6,823 nt of DNA from PZPK01 sp047628385 (GTDB lineage: Bacteria; Pseudomonadota; Gammaproteobacteria; Pseudomonadales; Oleiphilaceae), in contig JBLHVH010000190.1 in assembly GCA_047628385.1 (NCBI GenBank), forward strand, positions 1-6,823, read 5' to 3'. This document shows positions 1 through 6,548 of this stretch, in pieces. Both the position numbers and the translations under genes were made by a program. Numbering within the stretch: position 1 is the stretch's first letter; each line of letters opens with the position of its first letter. The notes under the pieces are model-generated. The model was not told where the DNA came from. It ran no database searches and worked only from the letters and a program-made list of their open reading frames with translations.

Positions 1-36
1 GGTACAGTTAAAACGCTAATTTATAAGGGTGTATTT

Positions 37-828
37 GTGAGCATAGACGACATTGTTGAAACCCATTCCATGAGAGTTTCCCGTCATTTAGAGGAACTCA
101 TCTTAGATGGTACATTACAGCCAGGTGACAAAGTGCCTTCTGAGCGGCTGCTTGCTCAGCGTTTAAAGGTCTCTAGGCCAACGATTAGAGAGGCTTTAAA
201 AGGGCTAAGAGGTCGTGGTGTAATAGAAACTCGCCATGGTCAGGGATCTTTTATTATTGGGATGCTGAACGACGTTCAAAATGAAACGCCGTTAGCGCGT
301 TTATATTATAGTCATCCTCGTTTACTTTATGATCTACTTGAAGTCAGAGAACTCTTGGAATGTGAGGCGGCTCGCTTGGCTGCTGAAAGAGGCACAGAGA
401 AAGATTTTTATAAAATAACAAAAGCTTACAATGCGATGAGTGCTGAGCCTGAAGCGCTTAATGAAGACACAAGTACCGCTCGCGATATTGGCAAGTCACG
501 TCTATATAAGGCGCAACTAGATCACGATTTTCATCGTGCGATCTATGAAGCTTCTCATAACCCTGTGCTAGTACATACCTTGCAAAGTTTAATGCAACTT
601 ATGCTCAATAGTGTCATGGCTTCGGTGAGTAATTTATACCATCGTGATCGTCAAAAGCAGCAGATTGATAAGCATCATCGACAAATCTATAATGCTATTA
701 TTGATCGTAAGCCTGAAACGGCTAAAAAAGTGGCTGCCGAACATATTCGTAATGTTCGCGATCGTATGCTAGAAATAGAGCGTGAAGAGCAGCGGGAAGA
801 GCGTGCAAAAATATGGGGAAAGGCATAG
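37..828 (+). CDS. GntR/FadR-family transcriptional regulator (PdhR-like, FCD effector domain)
   Basis: This is a DNA-binding regulator of the FadR subfamily of GntR proteins, 263 aa, full length for the family. An N-terminal winged helix (about residues 10-75) carries the signature PSERLLAQRL...SRPTIREAL and the wing RHGQGSFI. The C-terminal FCD domain (about 95-245) keeps the usual metal/effector-site residues: Asp162 and His166 in LDHDFHRAI, His213/His214 in KHHRQI, and His236 in AAEHI. The overall pattern, including SHPRLLYDLLEVRE, is closest to E. coli PdhR and to lactate/pyruvate-type regulators as I remember them, so a small carboxylate ligand is likely but not shown. The GTG start at 37 is preceded by AAGGG at 25-29, seven bases away, which decides the start. 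Its likely target genes lie to the left, outside the window. It converges on the oxidoreductase gene, so regulation of that gene is not implied. No convincing operator was found. Confidence 0.93.
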   Translation: MSIDDIVETHSMRVSRHLEELILDGTLQPGDKVPSERLLAQRLKVSRPTIREALKGLRGRGVIETRHGQGSFIIGMLNDVQNETPLARLYYSHPRLLYDLLEVRELLECEAARLAAERGTEKDFYKITKAYNAMSAEPEALNEDTSTARDIGKSRLYKAQLDHDFHRAIYEASHNPVLVHTLQSLMQLMLNSVMASVSNLYHRDRQKQQIDKHHRQIYNAIIDRKPETAKKVAAEHIRNVRDRMLEIEREEQREERAKIWGKA

Positions 829-916
829 CAGAGATTTAGGGGGACAAACTTGGCACCAGTGTAGCGTAGATGGTGAGTATTACCCAAGAGGCTTATTCAC
901 AAAGACTTTACGCTGC

Positions 917-958
917 AGTATTAATTGAAGAGAATAATCATTCTCTTCAATTAATACT
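917..958. terminator. Perfect 19-bp inverted repeat between convergent genes, probable bidirectional terminator
   Basis: The arms at 917-935 and 940-958 are exact reverse complements over 19 bp and enclose a 4-base loop, AATC. The repeat lies between the stop of the GntR gene (828) and the stop of the oxidoreductase gene (994), where transcripts from both strands end. The stem is AT-rich (about five G/C pairs) and no strong T-run follows on either strand (only ACTTT on the plus strand), so it is not a textbook intrinsic terminator. A role in transcript end protection, or protein binding, is possible. The rest of 829-993 shows no gene. Confidence 0.6.
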
Positions 959-993
959 TTGCCAGGAACACTGTACCTAATTTAGCTTGTTTG

Positions 994-3273
994 TCATATT
1001 TTCTCTATTGATACCGCAATCGATTTGTACGTTGGTGTCCCGCAATCATCAGCGATACTTTCTAATGGCACTAGCGGATTGGTTTCAGGGTAATAAGCGG
1101 CTATACAGCCTGATGGTATTGAGTATTCAACAATTTTGAAATTTGAAAGTGATCGTTCGATGCTATCGTTTGCTATAGTGGTTATTTTTACATAATCCCC
1201 ATTTTTTAATGCGTGTTTGTCAATATCATCAGCATTCATAAAGATAACATTTCGTTCACCGTAAACGCCACGGTAGCGATCATCCATGCCATAAATCGTC
1301 GTATTATATTGATCATGCGAACGCAGTGTTTGCAGTGTTAATACTGGTTTTTTAGTTAAGGATTGTGCCCATTCATGTGCCAGTTTTTCTGGTAAATTAG
1401 CATCAGAAAACGTGGCCTTTTTCATCGGTGTATGCCATTGGCGTTGGGCTGCAGGATTTTGAAGATAAAAACCTCTACCTGCCTTTATTCGTGCGTTATA
1501 GTCTTCAAAGCTAGGAATAACGGCACTAATTTCTTGACGAATTAAGGCATAATCACTCGCTAATTTCTGCCAATCTACTATCTTATCACCTACAGATGCC
1601 ATTGCCATTGCGGCTACAATGGCGGTCTCTGAACGAATAGTGTCAGATGCAGGTTCATTTTGCCCTGTTGAGCTATGTACCATACTCATGGAATCTTCCA
1701 CCGTGATACATTGCTCGCCGCTCATTTGACGATCAATTTCTGTTCGGCCAAGACACGGAAGGATTAACGCGCGCTTACCCGTTACCACATGGCTTCTATT
1801 TAGTTTAGTGCTGATTTGTACGGTTAAGTCACATTTTTTTAGCGCTTGATGAGTACGTTCTGTATCGGGGGTCGCTGCCGAAAAATTACCGCCCAGCGCA
1901 ATAAACACCTTAGCCTTACCCTCAAGCATGGCATGAATAGAGTCAACGGTATTAAAACCATGATCACGTGGAACAGCAAAAGTGTAACGTTTTTCTAGCG
2001 CATCCAGAAAATCCATCGGCGGATTTTCGTTAATACCCACGGTACGATTTCCTTGAACATTTGAGTGACCGCGCACAGGGCATGCACCGGCCCCAGGTTT
2101 GCCTATATTGCCTCTAAGCATTAGCACGTTGACCAATTCCCGCACTGTAGCGACAGAATGGCGGTGTTGGGTGATCCCCATTGCCCAAGTGAAAATAACG
2201 TTATCACTGCTGGCGTAAATCGTTGCTATTTGTTCAATTTCTTCTCTGCTTAGATTACATTGATAAAGAATTTTATCCCAATCGCTTGAGTAAACACTGC
2301 GTTGATAAGCGTCAAAACCATGGCAATTTTTTTCGATAAAATCAGTATCAAGTATAGATTTATCTTGTTCAAACCGTTCGAATAAACATTTAGCCACGCC
2401 ACGTAATAACGCCATGTCTCCGCCTAATCGTGGTGTGAAATAATATTGACTGATGGTGGTACCCGTTAAAAATATCATGTCTTTTGGGCTTTGTGGATCT
2501 GAAAACTTTTGTAATCCGCGCTCTTTTAAATTGTTAATTGATACAATTTTAGCACCGCGTTTACTTGCCTCACGCAAGGTTCCCAGCATACGAGGGTGAT
2601 TAGTACCCGGGTTTTGGCCAAAGACAAAAATGGCATCAGCTTTAGTGAAATCGTCCATGGTCACCGTGCCTTTACCGGTACCAAGGCTGTTCTTCATGCC
2701 AATACCAGAGGCCTCATGGCACATGTTAGAGCAATCAGGGAAGTTATTAGTCCCTAATACACGGCCAAATAACTGATATAAATAAGCCACTTCATTACTT
2801 GCTCTACCCGACGTATATAACAATGCTTCATTGGGCGAAGAGAGCTGTTGTAAGCTGTTACCAATAAGGCTAAAAGCATCTTCCCAGCTAATAGGCTGGT
2901 AGTGATCACTTTCACCGTCATAATACATTGGCTCGGTTAAGCGACCACTTTTTTCTAGCGAATGACCATCCCATTGTTGTAACTCGGTTATGGAGTACTG
3001 TTTGAAAAAACTACGGTCAACACGTTTACTGGTGGCTTCCCACGCAATAGCCTTCACCCCATTTTCACAAAACTGTATTTTACCTGCCTGTTCAGAATCA
3101 CCCCAAGCACAACCAGGGCAGTCAAAGCCACCGGGCTGATTAGCTCGGAGTAAGGCTTTAACGTTTTTGGCTGCATCTTCACTTTTGACCAAATGTTTAG
3201 CTGAGCTTTTTAGTGCTCCCCAACCGCCAGCGGGTGAAGAATAGGCAGGGGTATATTTTGATGATTTAGACAT
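994..3273 (-). CDS. ydeP: YdeP-type molybdopterin oxidoreductase (formate dehydrogenase-like alpha subunit)
   Basis: A 759-aa cytoplasmic oxidoreductase of the molybdopterin bis-guanine dinucleotide (DMSO reductase) superfamily. It matches the FdhF/YdeP branch end to end from memory, and E. coli YdeP has about the same length. No Tat signal is present. Near the N-terminus, CPGCAW (C52, C55) and C69 are the family's cysteines for a likely Fe-S cluster. NFPDCSNMCHE (about 178-187) places Cys185-His186 where FdhF has selenocysteine-His. Cofactor-binding blocks include HNPGTNHPR-like QNPGTNHPR (220-228), KPGAGACPVRGHSNVQG (392-408) and, in the C-terminal binding domain, RSHDQYNTTIYG (651-662). 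The reading frame has no lesions. A weak AGAGAA ribosome site lies just before the ATG. The ancestral fdhD stop at 3287 is 13 bases upstream, which indicates one operon. YdeP proteins are linked to acid resistance in E. coli; their true substrate is not established, so 'formate dehydrogenase' is only the family name. Confidence 0.93.
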   Translation of the reverse strand: MSKSSKYTPAYSSPAGGWGALKSSAKHLVKSEDAAKNVKALLRANQPGGFDCPGCAWGDSEQAGKIQFCENGVKAIAWEATSKRVDRSFFKQYSITELQQWDGHSLEKSGRLTEPMYYDGESDHYQPISWEDAFSLIGNSLQQLSSPNEALLYTSGRASNEVAYLYQLFGRVLGTNNFPDCSNMCHEASGIGMKNSLGTGKGTVTMDDFTKADAIFVFGQNPGTNHPRMLGTLREASKRGAKIVSINNLKERGLQKFSDPQSPKDMIFLTGTTISQYYFTPRLGGDMALLRGVAKCLFERFEQDKSILDTDFIEKNCHGFDAYQRSVYSSDWDKILYQCNLSREEIEQIATIYASSDNVIFTWAMGITQHRHSVATVRELVNVLMLRGNIGKPGAGACPVRGHSNVQGNRTVGINENPPMDFLDALEKRYTFAVPRDHGFNTVDSIHAMLEGKAKVFIALGGNFSAATPDTERTHQALKKCDLTVQISTKLNRSHVVTGKRALILPCLGRTEIDRQMSGEQCITVEDSMSMVHSSTGQNEPASDTIRSETAIVAAMAMASVGDKIVDWQKLASDYALIRQEISAVIPSFEDYNARIKAGRGFYLQNPAAQRQWHTPMKKATFSDANLPEKLAHEWAQSLTKKPVLTLQTLRSHDQYNTTIYGMDDRYRGVYGERNVIFMNADDIDKHALKNGDYVKITTIANDSIERSLSNFKIVEYSIPSGCIAAYYPETNPLVPLESIADDCGTPTYKSIAVSIEKI

Positions 3274-3286
3274 GTGAGTTCTCTTT

Positions 3287-3982
3287 TTAGGCGAAGCGTT
3301 TTAATTGCCCATGCTGGAAGCAAAATAAGGCTAATTATATTTTACGGGCCGAACTAACCGCTAAGTTAGTCGGTTGTGCTAGTGTGACTAACGTTGTTAA
3401 AGATAATCGAGCGGCTTTAGCAACTAAATCATGGCTACAGCTTCTTGTTATTAGGGCAAAGCCCTCATCAGTCGCTTGCTTTTTATTGGATAAACAGCCA
3501 AGTAATTTGTCTAGTGCCGAATGATGGCCAACATCTTCTCGAAAGGTAATCATCTTAGCAGATAAATCAAAAAATATAGCGCAGTGATTTCCTCTTGTAC
3601 AGCCTAAATTTTCAACAGTAGAGGTAAAGCATCTTTCGCTTGAATGATCACTTGCTTGGACGGTAACTTAAACCCTTTCGTTTTTTTCTTGAGGCAGGTT
3701 TAATGACATTGCTGCTTCAATAGAATCAAGTCCACAAAGGCCACAGCCGCTTGGTCCAGCCATCGTTCTACGTCGTTGCCTGAACTAATTAAACCTTTAC
3801 TTAAGCTAAAACCAAGGGCAAAGTCTTTTAAATACTCAGGAGATACCATCATAACGGCTTGGTTAATACCATTAATACTGATTGCTAGGGCTACTTCAAT
3901 AAGTTGTGCCTGATGAAGTTTTTTCAGTAAAATCAGTCATAGGTGTAATATAGCTGAGGTGTTCTGTAGCTAAATTATGCAT
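3287..3982 (-). pseudogene. fdhD: Decayed fdhD (formate dehydrogenase accessory sulfurtransferase)
   Basis: FdhD passes sulfur from a cysteine desulfurase to the molybdenum cofactor of formate dehydrogenases. Pieces of the whole protein can be read in order on the minus strand in different frames. These are an N-terminal piece (LATEHLSYITPMTDFTEK), then VALAISINGINQAVMMVSPE with FALGFSLSKG. Next comes the cysteine motif GPSGCGLCGLDS, then REDVGHHSALDKLLGCL, and last LALFCFQHGQLKRFA. Lesions seen: a frameshift near 3900; a frame change near 3765-3772 with roughly 40-60 codons missing before the CGLC motif; an in-frame TAA at 3668-3670; and an in-frame TAA at 3335-3337, after which the normal C-terminus continues to a natural stop at 3287-3289. 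The start is uncertain: ATG at 3982 is chosen, but the frame is open up to 4036. A 72-aa open frame (3335-3553) is only the C-terminal piece. The original stop lies 13 bases from the oxidoreductase start, so the two were surely co-transcribed. Confidence 0.92.
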
Positions 3983-4012
3983 AATATTGACATCATAAAG
4001 CGGCAATTTTGT

Positions 4013-4051
4013 GGTACCTTCGACAAATATATTGTATTAGCCGAAGGTACC
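4013..4051. repeat. 10-bp perfect inverted repeat in the fdhD leader
   Basis: GGTACCTTCG at 4013-4022 and CGAAGGTACC at 4042-4051 are exact reverse complements separated by 19 AT-rich bases. The repeat lies between the stop of the upstream fragment (4068) and the start of the fdhD remnant (3982), so it could be an intergenic hairpin or an operator. No T-run follows on the minus strand, so it does not look like an intrinsic terminator. Its function is unknown. Confidence 0.55.
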
Positions 4052-4067
4052 CATAATAAGAGTGTTT

Positions 4068-4301
4068 TTAATGACCGCCGGCATTTTGTCGTGAGCGTTC
4101 TGTATTTTCAACCAATACACCCAAACCAATTTCATTAATTTCTTTCCAAACATCAGCATCAATTTCAATACCGTGTTCTACCGTATGCTCTTTGTTGCTT
4201 TTAACTTGTTTAGGACTAATAAAGTGGCTTTTACTATCTTGCAAAGAAGAGGTTAAGTCTACTCGAGAGCTACAGATAATAGTAATACCAAACAGATTAA
4301 T
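4068..4301 (-). pseudogene. Unidentified C-terminal gene fragment upstream of fdhD
   Basis: A minus-strand frame of 77 codons, open from an in-frame stop at 4302-4304 to a TAA at 4068-4070, contains no ATG and looks protein-like rather than random. It begins INLFGITIICSSRVDLTSS and ends in a charged stretch containing HGIEIDADVWKEINEIG, then VENTERSRQNAGGH at the terminus. This looks like the genuine C-terminus of a larger protein whose 5' part is gone or frameshifted. The pattern 'G-I-x-(I/V)-D-x-x-x-W ... S-R-x-x-(A/G)-G' faintly recalls the end of DUF3726-type proteins, but this is memory-based and weak. Its position, same strand and about 30 bases before the fdhD frame opens, suggests it was the preceding gene of the old operon. 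The AT-rich 4305-4418 next to it holds nothing I can identify. Confidence 0.5.
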
Positions 4302-4418
4302 TTAGTGATCAATTTTAATGAGGATAAATTGTCAAGAACGAGGCGCTTGATTGAGCAATAGCTTTTTTATGTAATTGAAAGAAAAAATTTTATTGGATAT
4401 TTAGAGCATTTATAAAGA

Positions 4419-4585
4419 TCACTTAATTAGTTTGATTGGTATAAGGCCTTGCTTATCATTTTCGTTGCTTGTTAAGTTAGTAACTCCTTCACGGTAACTC
4501 GGGTAACGTTGACCTGAGCGAATGGCAGCAGTATGTTCGGTTACGGTATCACTGCCATTTTGCCAATAAGCTGCGGCGCTGATAC
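4419..4585 (-). pseudogene. Unidentified 54-codon gene remnant abutting the IS element
   Basis: Immediately outside the left IS end, the minus strand is open for about 54 codons to a TGA at 4419-4421. It reads ISAAAYWQNGSDTVTEHTA at the IS border and DKQGLIPIKLIK at the end. The composition (Trp, Tyr, mixed charges, no stop) looks coding, but I do not recognise the family. The frame is fused by chance to the shifted 3' end of the transposase gene, so a 79-aa ORF spanning 4419-4658 is a chimera and should not be taken as a gene. If the IS is removed and one AC dinucleotide is kept, the frame continues into the right flank as GGYS-ISAAAYW, but it meets a stop a few codons further upstream. Confidence 0.4.
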
Positions 4586-4613
4586 TGTAATGGTCAAGTA
4601 TTTTTGGAGGGTT
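4586..4613 (+). repeat. IS terminal inverted repeat (orfB side)
   Basis: This 28-bp end starts TGTAATGGTCAAG and pairs with the opposite end at 5706-5733, with 22 of 28 positions identical after reverse complementing. The first nine bases and the internal block TTTGGA match exactly. TG at the tip is typical of IS3 ends. Confidence 0.85.
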
Positions 4614-4614
4614 A

Positions 4615-5341
4615 TTAAGGCACATTACACAATATTCTTCTTTTCTGAGCTGAGGCAATATAATCGATAGTAGAATTCAGTCTTTTATTATTATAATAAC
4701 GAATATAATAAGTCACAGCGCCTACTATCGAATCATAATTAATGAAGCTCAAACTATTCAAACATTCACTTTTTAAACGTCTAAAAAAACGCTCTTGTAC
4801 TGCATTATCCCAACAGTTTCCTCTTCGGCTCATGCTTTGAGTTATACCATGCAGTAATAAACAATTTTTAAATAAATTCGCACTGTATTGTACTACTTAA
4901 TCTGAATGGAACATGAGTTTTCGTGTATCTGGCTGAGCAAATGCGATTGCATTAATAAGTGCCTGTTTAGCTAATTGTGCATCAGGTGTTTTTGAAAGTG
5001 CATAACTGACAATTTCTTTTGTTCCTAAATCTAATGCAGTCGCTAAATAGCTCCATCCTTGATGACTTATTAGGTATTTTAGCGATACCCCCGGCCTCTC
5101 TCATTAGCCTTGAAACTTTAAATATCCCAATGTTAATCTTCTCTTTTTGTAACGACTTAAGCATTCTACGACGGCCGTAGCATCGAATATTCTCATTGTG
5201 AGCAGCTATTATACTGCTAATAATAAACTCTTTTTCTAAATTTACAGCAATTACTTCTTGTTGCTTATAATAGCTCGATATTGGCACCTCAAATAGCTGA
5301 CATACATGCTGTATATTTAATATTGGATCTGCCTTTTTCAT
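4615..5341 (-). pseudogene. Broken IS3-family orfB transposase (DDE integrase)
   Basis: The product would be the catalytic subunit of the transposase. It starts at ATG 5341, nine bases after the orfA stop, as MKKADPILNIQHVCQLF. The HTH_21 region follows (HNENIRCYGRRRMLKSL, INIGIFKVSRLMREAG). Near 5064 the frame changes and the protein jumps to HQGWSYLATALDLGTKEIV, losing the segment that normally carries the first catalytic Asp (the WV-D-ITY block). The second catalytic Asp survives in LMFHSD (codon 4900-4902) but is followed at once by a TAA at 4897-4899. The catalytic Glu survives in DNAVQERFFRRLKSE (codon 4792-4794). A further frameshift near 4655 separates the last residues (EEYCVMCLNNPPK in the other frame). 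Two apparent ORFs, 4982-5341 and 4615-4833, are pieces of this one gene. Confidence 0.93.
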
Positions 5342-5349
5342 TTTAGAGA

Positions 5350-5669
5350 TTATCGCAATGCAGGATTGTCTCGAATAAAAAAGTCAGTTGCCTTTTTTAA
5401 TATTTCATTATCCTTTTTAGCTTCGGCTAATTGATCCTCCAGCTCTTGAATACGTCTTATCTGGGAATCTAATGTAACTAGATTGGGCTGTGTTTCCCCT
5501 GAATTTTCGGCTAAATATTATTTTTCCATCTCACCATCGCGGATGACGAGGAACCTGAAAGCCCAATTATTTGATTATTAGAATAACTCTCTTCAACCAT
5601 TAATTTTGCATACTCTAACTTTTGTGCTGATGTAAATTTAATACGAGTTTTACGATCTGAACTGGTCAT
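5350..5669 (-). pseudogene. Broken IS3-family orfA (transposase DNA-binding subunit)
   Basis: The first ORF of the IS, starting at ATG 5669 with MTSSDRKTRIKFTSAQKLEY and followed by a helix-turn-helix region (EESYSNNQIIGLSG, MVRWKNN). The frame stops at TAG 5511-5513. A one-base shift restores the expected continuation AENSGETQPNLVTLDSQ, then a leucine-rich helix (IQELEDQLAEAKKDNEILKK) and the family's typical ending FFIRDNPALR with a TAA at 5350-5352. A single-base deletion at the TAG is therefore the likely lesion. Without the shift the product is a 52-residue fragment lacking the multimerisation helix. Confidence 0.9.
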
Positions 5670-5705
5670 CTTTATTCCTGTTTTAATTAATTTAAGAGGC
5701 TATTA

Positions 5706-5733
5706 AACCTTCCAAATTTATTAAACCATTACA
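5706..5733 (-). repeat. IS terminal inverted repeat (orfA side)
   Basis: Read on the minus strand this end starts TGTAATGGTTTAAT and contains TTTGGAAGGTT. It is the partner of 4586-4613. It lies 36 bases upstream of the orfA start, the usual place for an IS3 end. Confidence 0.85.
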
Positions 5734-5848
5734 ACTGTACCCGCCATATATTAGATGCAGTAAATATTATCGATAGGTTTTAGGTGTAAAAAGGCATAAA
5801 CATATTCATAATAGTAATTAATATAATTTATTATTAAATTAATAGATA

Positions 5849-5877
5849 TTAAGTTAGAGTACTTTACTGGGTATAGT
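5849..5877 (+). promoter_or_regulatory. Possible sigma70 promoter for the PilZ gene
   Basis: TATAGT at 5872-5877 matches the -10 consensus at five of six positions. TTAAGT at 5849-5854 is a weak -35 at 17-base spacing. Transcription would start about 25-30 bases before the ATG at 5912. The surrounding 5734-5911 is very AT-rich, so chance matches are likely. Apart from this I see nothing in that gap. Confidence 0.3.
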
Positions 5878-5911
5878 TTGAATTAAAAGTTTAGGTACAA
5901 GGACCTTTGTT

Positions 5912-6301
5912 ATGCAGATAGATAAAAGAGATAAAATAGAGCCGATAGAGCCGATAGAGCCGATAGAGCAAAGAGAACACCCGCGTTATACTTCCTCGAA
6001 TTTAAATGCCGTCATTACTATTTCACCTCCGCCACCAGATGAATGGATCCATCTCGAAGGCACCGTATTAGATATGAGTCATACCGGCATTAAGATTAAA
6101 CTGCACTCCGCTATGCCCGATGGTATACCGACCAGCAAAATTCTGATCAATATAATTATGCCAAAATCAGGATTACTGGTTAAGGTTCATGGCTTTATTC
6201 GGCATATGAGTGACGCGTCTGAATGTGGTATTAATTATCACAAAGACCACTCTGAGGATGAATTAAAAAATTTGTTATTTGAATGTGTGAAATTACATTA
6301 A
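5912..6301 (+). CDS. PilZ-domain protein (probable c-di-GMP receptor)
   Basis: A 129-aa single-domain PilZ protein, predicted soluble with no signal peptide or membrane segment. Both c-di-GMP-binding motifs are intact: RxxxR as R21-E-H-P-R25 and DxSxxG as D54-M-S-H-T-G59. The beta-rich core runs to about residue 115 (GTVLDMSHTGIKIKL, VKVHGFIRHMSD, CGINYHK). Such proteins sense cyclic di-GMP and act on motility, polysaccharide or other targets; the partner here is unknown. An AAGGA ribosome site at 5899-5903 sits eight bases before the ATG. The N-terminus is extended by an Ile-Glu-Pro repeat (residues 9-19) encoded by a 9-bp tandem repeat, which is not part of the fold. It stands alone between the dead IS and a hydrolase remnant, so context gives no clue to its pathway. 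Confidence 0.92.
   Translation: MQIDKRDKIEPIEPIEPIEQREHPRYTSSNLNAVITISPPPPDEWIHLEGTVLDMSHTGIKIKLHSAMPDGIPTSKILINIIMPKSGLLVKVHGFIRHMSDASECGINYHKDHSEDELKNLLFECVKLH
5936..5969 (+). repeat. 9-bp tandem repeat in the PilZ gene
   Basis: The unit ATAGAGCCG occurs three times in full and a fourth time in part (5936-5944, 5945-5953, 5954-5962, 5963-5969). It encodes consecutive Ile-Glu-Pro triplets before the PilZ RxxxR motif. Copy-number change by slippage would lengthen or shorten the linker without shifting the frame. Confidence 0.9.
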
Positions 6302-6305
6302 AGTA

Positions 6306-6506
6306 TTGAAAAACAGTTATTGGGTTGAACAGAACGATTTGGAAAACCCAAACTGTGACGAGTGGGTTGAAGCGCTTAACTTACTTATTCAATCTCTTGA
6401 AGGTCCTATCTTATTCGTAACTCATAGTTTGGGGGAATACGGTAAAGATCTGTTGAACAAATTTATGCGTTCTTTAAAGACATATGATTTCAGTAAATCA
6501 CTCTAA
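6306..6506 (+). pseudogene. Remnant of an RBBP9/YdeN-family serine hydrolase
   Basis: The first 43 codons match the middle of small alpha/beta hydrolases of the RBBP9/YdeN family: YWVEQNDLENPNCDEWVEAL followed by GPILFVTHSLG. The nucleophile Ser (codon 6426-6428) is in the elbow HSLG. The N-terminal strand with its usual PGWGNS-type loop is absent: the frame is open only from 6291, because TGA lies at 6288-6290. The residues after HSLG (EYGKDLLNKFMRSLKTYD) do not resemble the family, and the catalytic Asp/His region is missing. The only start is a TTG at 6306, four bases after the PilZ stop, with no ribosome site. Intact members are about 180-200 aa; this is 66 codons. It is best read as a decayed gene with both ends deleted, although translation by coupling to the PilZ gene cannot be excluded. 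Confidence 0.75.
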
Positions 6507-6548
6507 AACACAAATAGCTAAATGCAGCATTAGTATAAAATTGAAATG

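Larger units (their letters stand above)
4586..5733 (-). mobile_element. Degenerate IS3-family insertion sequence
   Basis: A 1148-bp element with two consecutive minus-strand ORFs in IS3 style: orfA (helix-turn-helix plus leucine-rich helix) then orfB (DDE integrase). It is bounded by imperfect terminal inverted repeats starting TGTAATGGT. Intact relatives are usually about 1.2-1.3 kb. The shortfall fits an internal deletion of roughly 150-200 bp in orfB. Each ORF carries inactivating lesions, so the element cannot make its own transposase. No clear target-site duplication is present: the flanks are ATAC on the left and ACTG on the right, sharing only AC. I have not assigned an IS3 subgroup. 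Confidence 0.92.

Noticed and set aside
850..862. TGGCACCA-like near-palindrome as a GntR operator
   Set aside because: It lies downstream of the regulator and between convergent genes, and it matches the FadR/PdhR-type operator poorly.
687..887. 66-aa minus-strand ORF overlapping the end of the GntR gene
   Set aside because: It lies mostly antisense to a well-supported gene, has serine/arginine-rich shadow composition and resembles no family.
4307..4335. TTGACA on the minus strand at 4330-4335 as a promoter
   Set aside because: No acceptable -10 element lies at 15-19 bases, and only gene remnants follow.
4419..4658. 79-aa minus-strand ORF taken as a single gene
   Set aside because: It crosses the IS terminal repeat. 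Its first part is the shifted end of orfB and its second part is flanking DNA, so it is a chimera.
5384..5398. A-AAA-AAG slippery heptamer in orfA (5392-5398) as a programmed -1 frameshift site
   Set aside because: The -1 frame meets TGA at 5384-5386 after two codons, so it cannot produce an OrfAB fusion in this copy.
1..5741. GGTACAGT at 1-8 (+), 970-977 (-) and 5734-5741 (-) as a regulator site
   Set aside because: Three copies are more than expected, but the 8-mer is not a palindrome, its flanks differ, and two copies are not at promoters.
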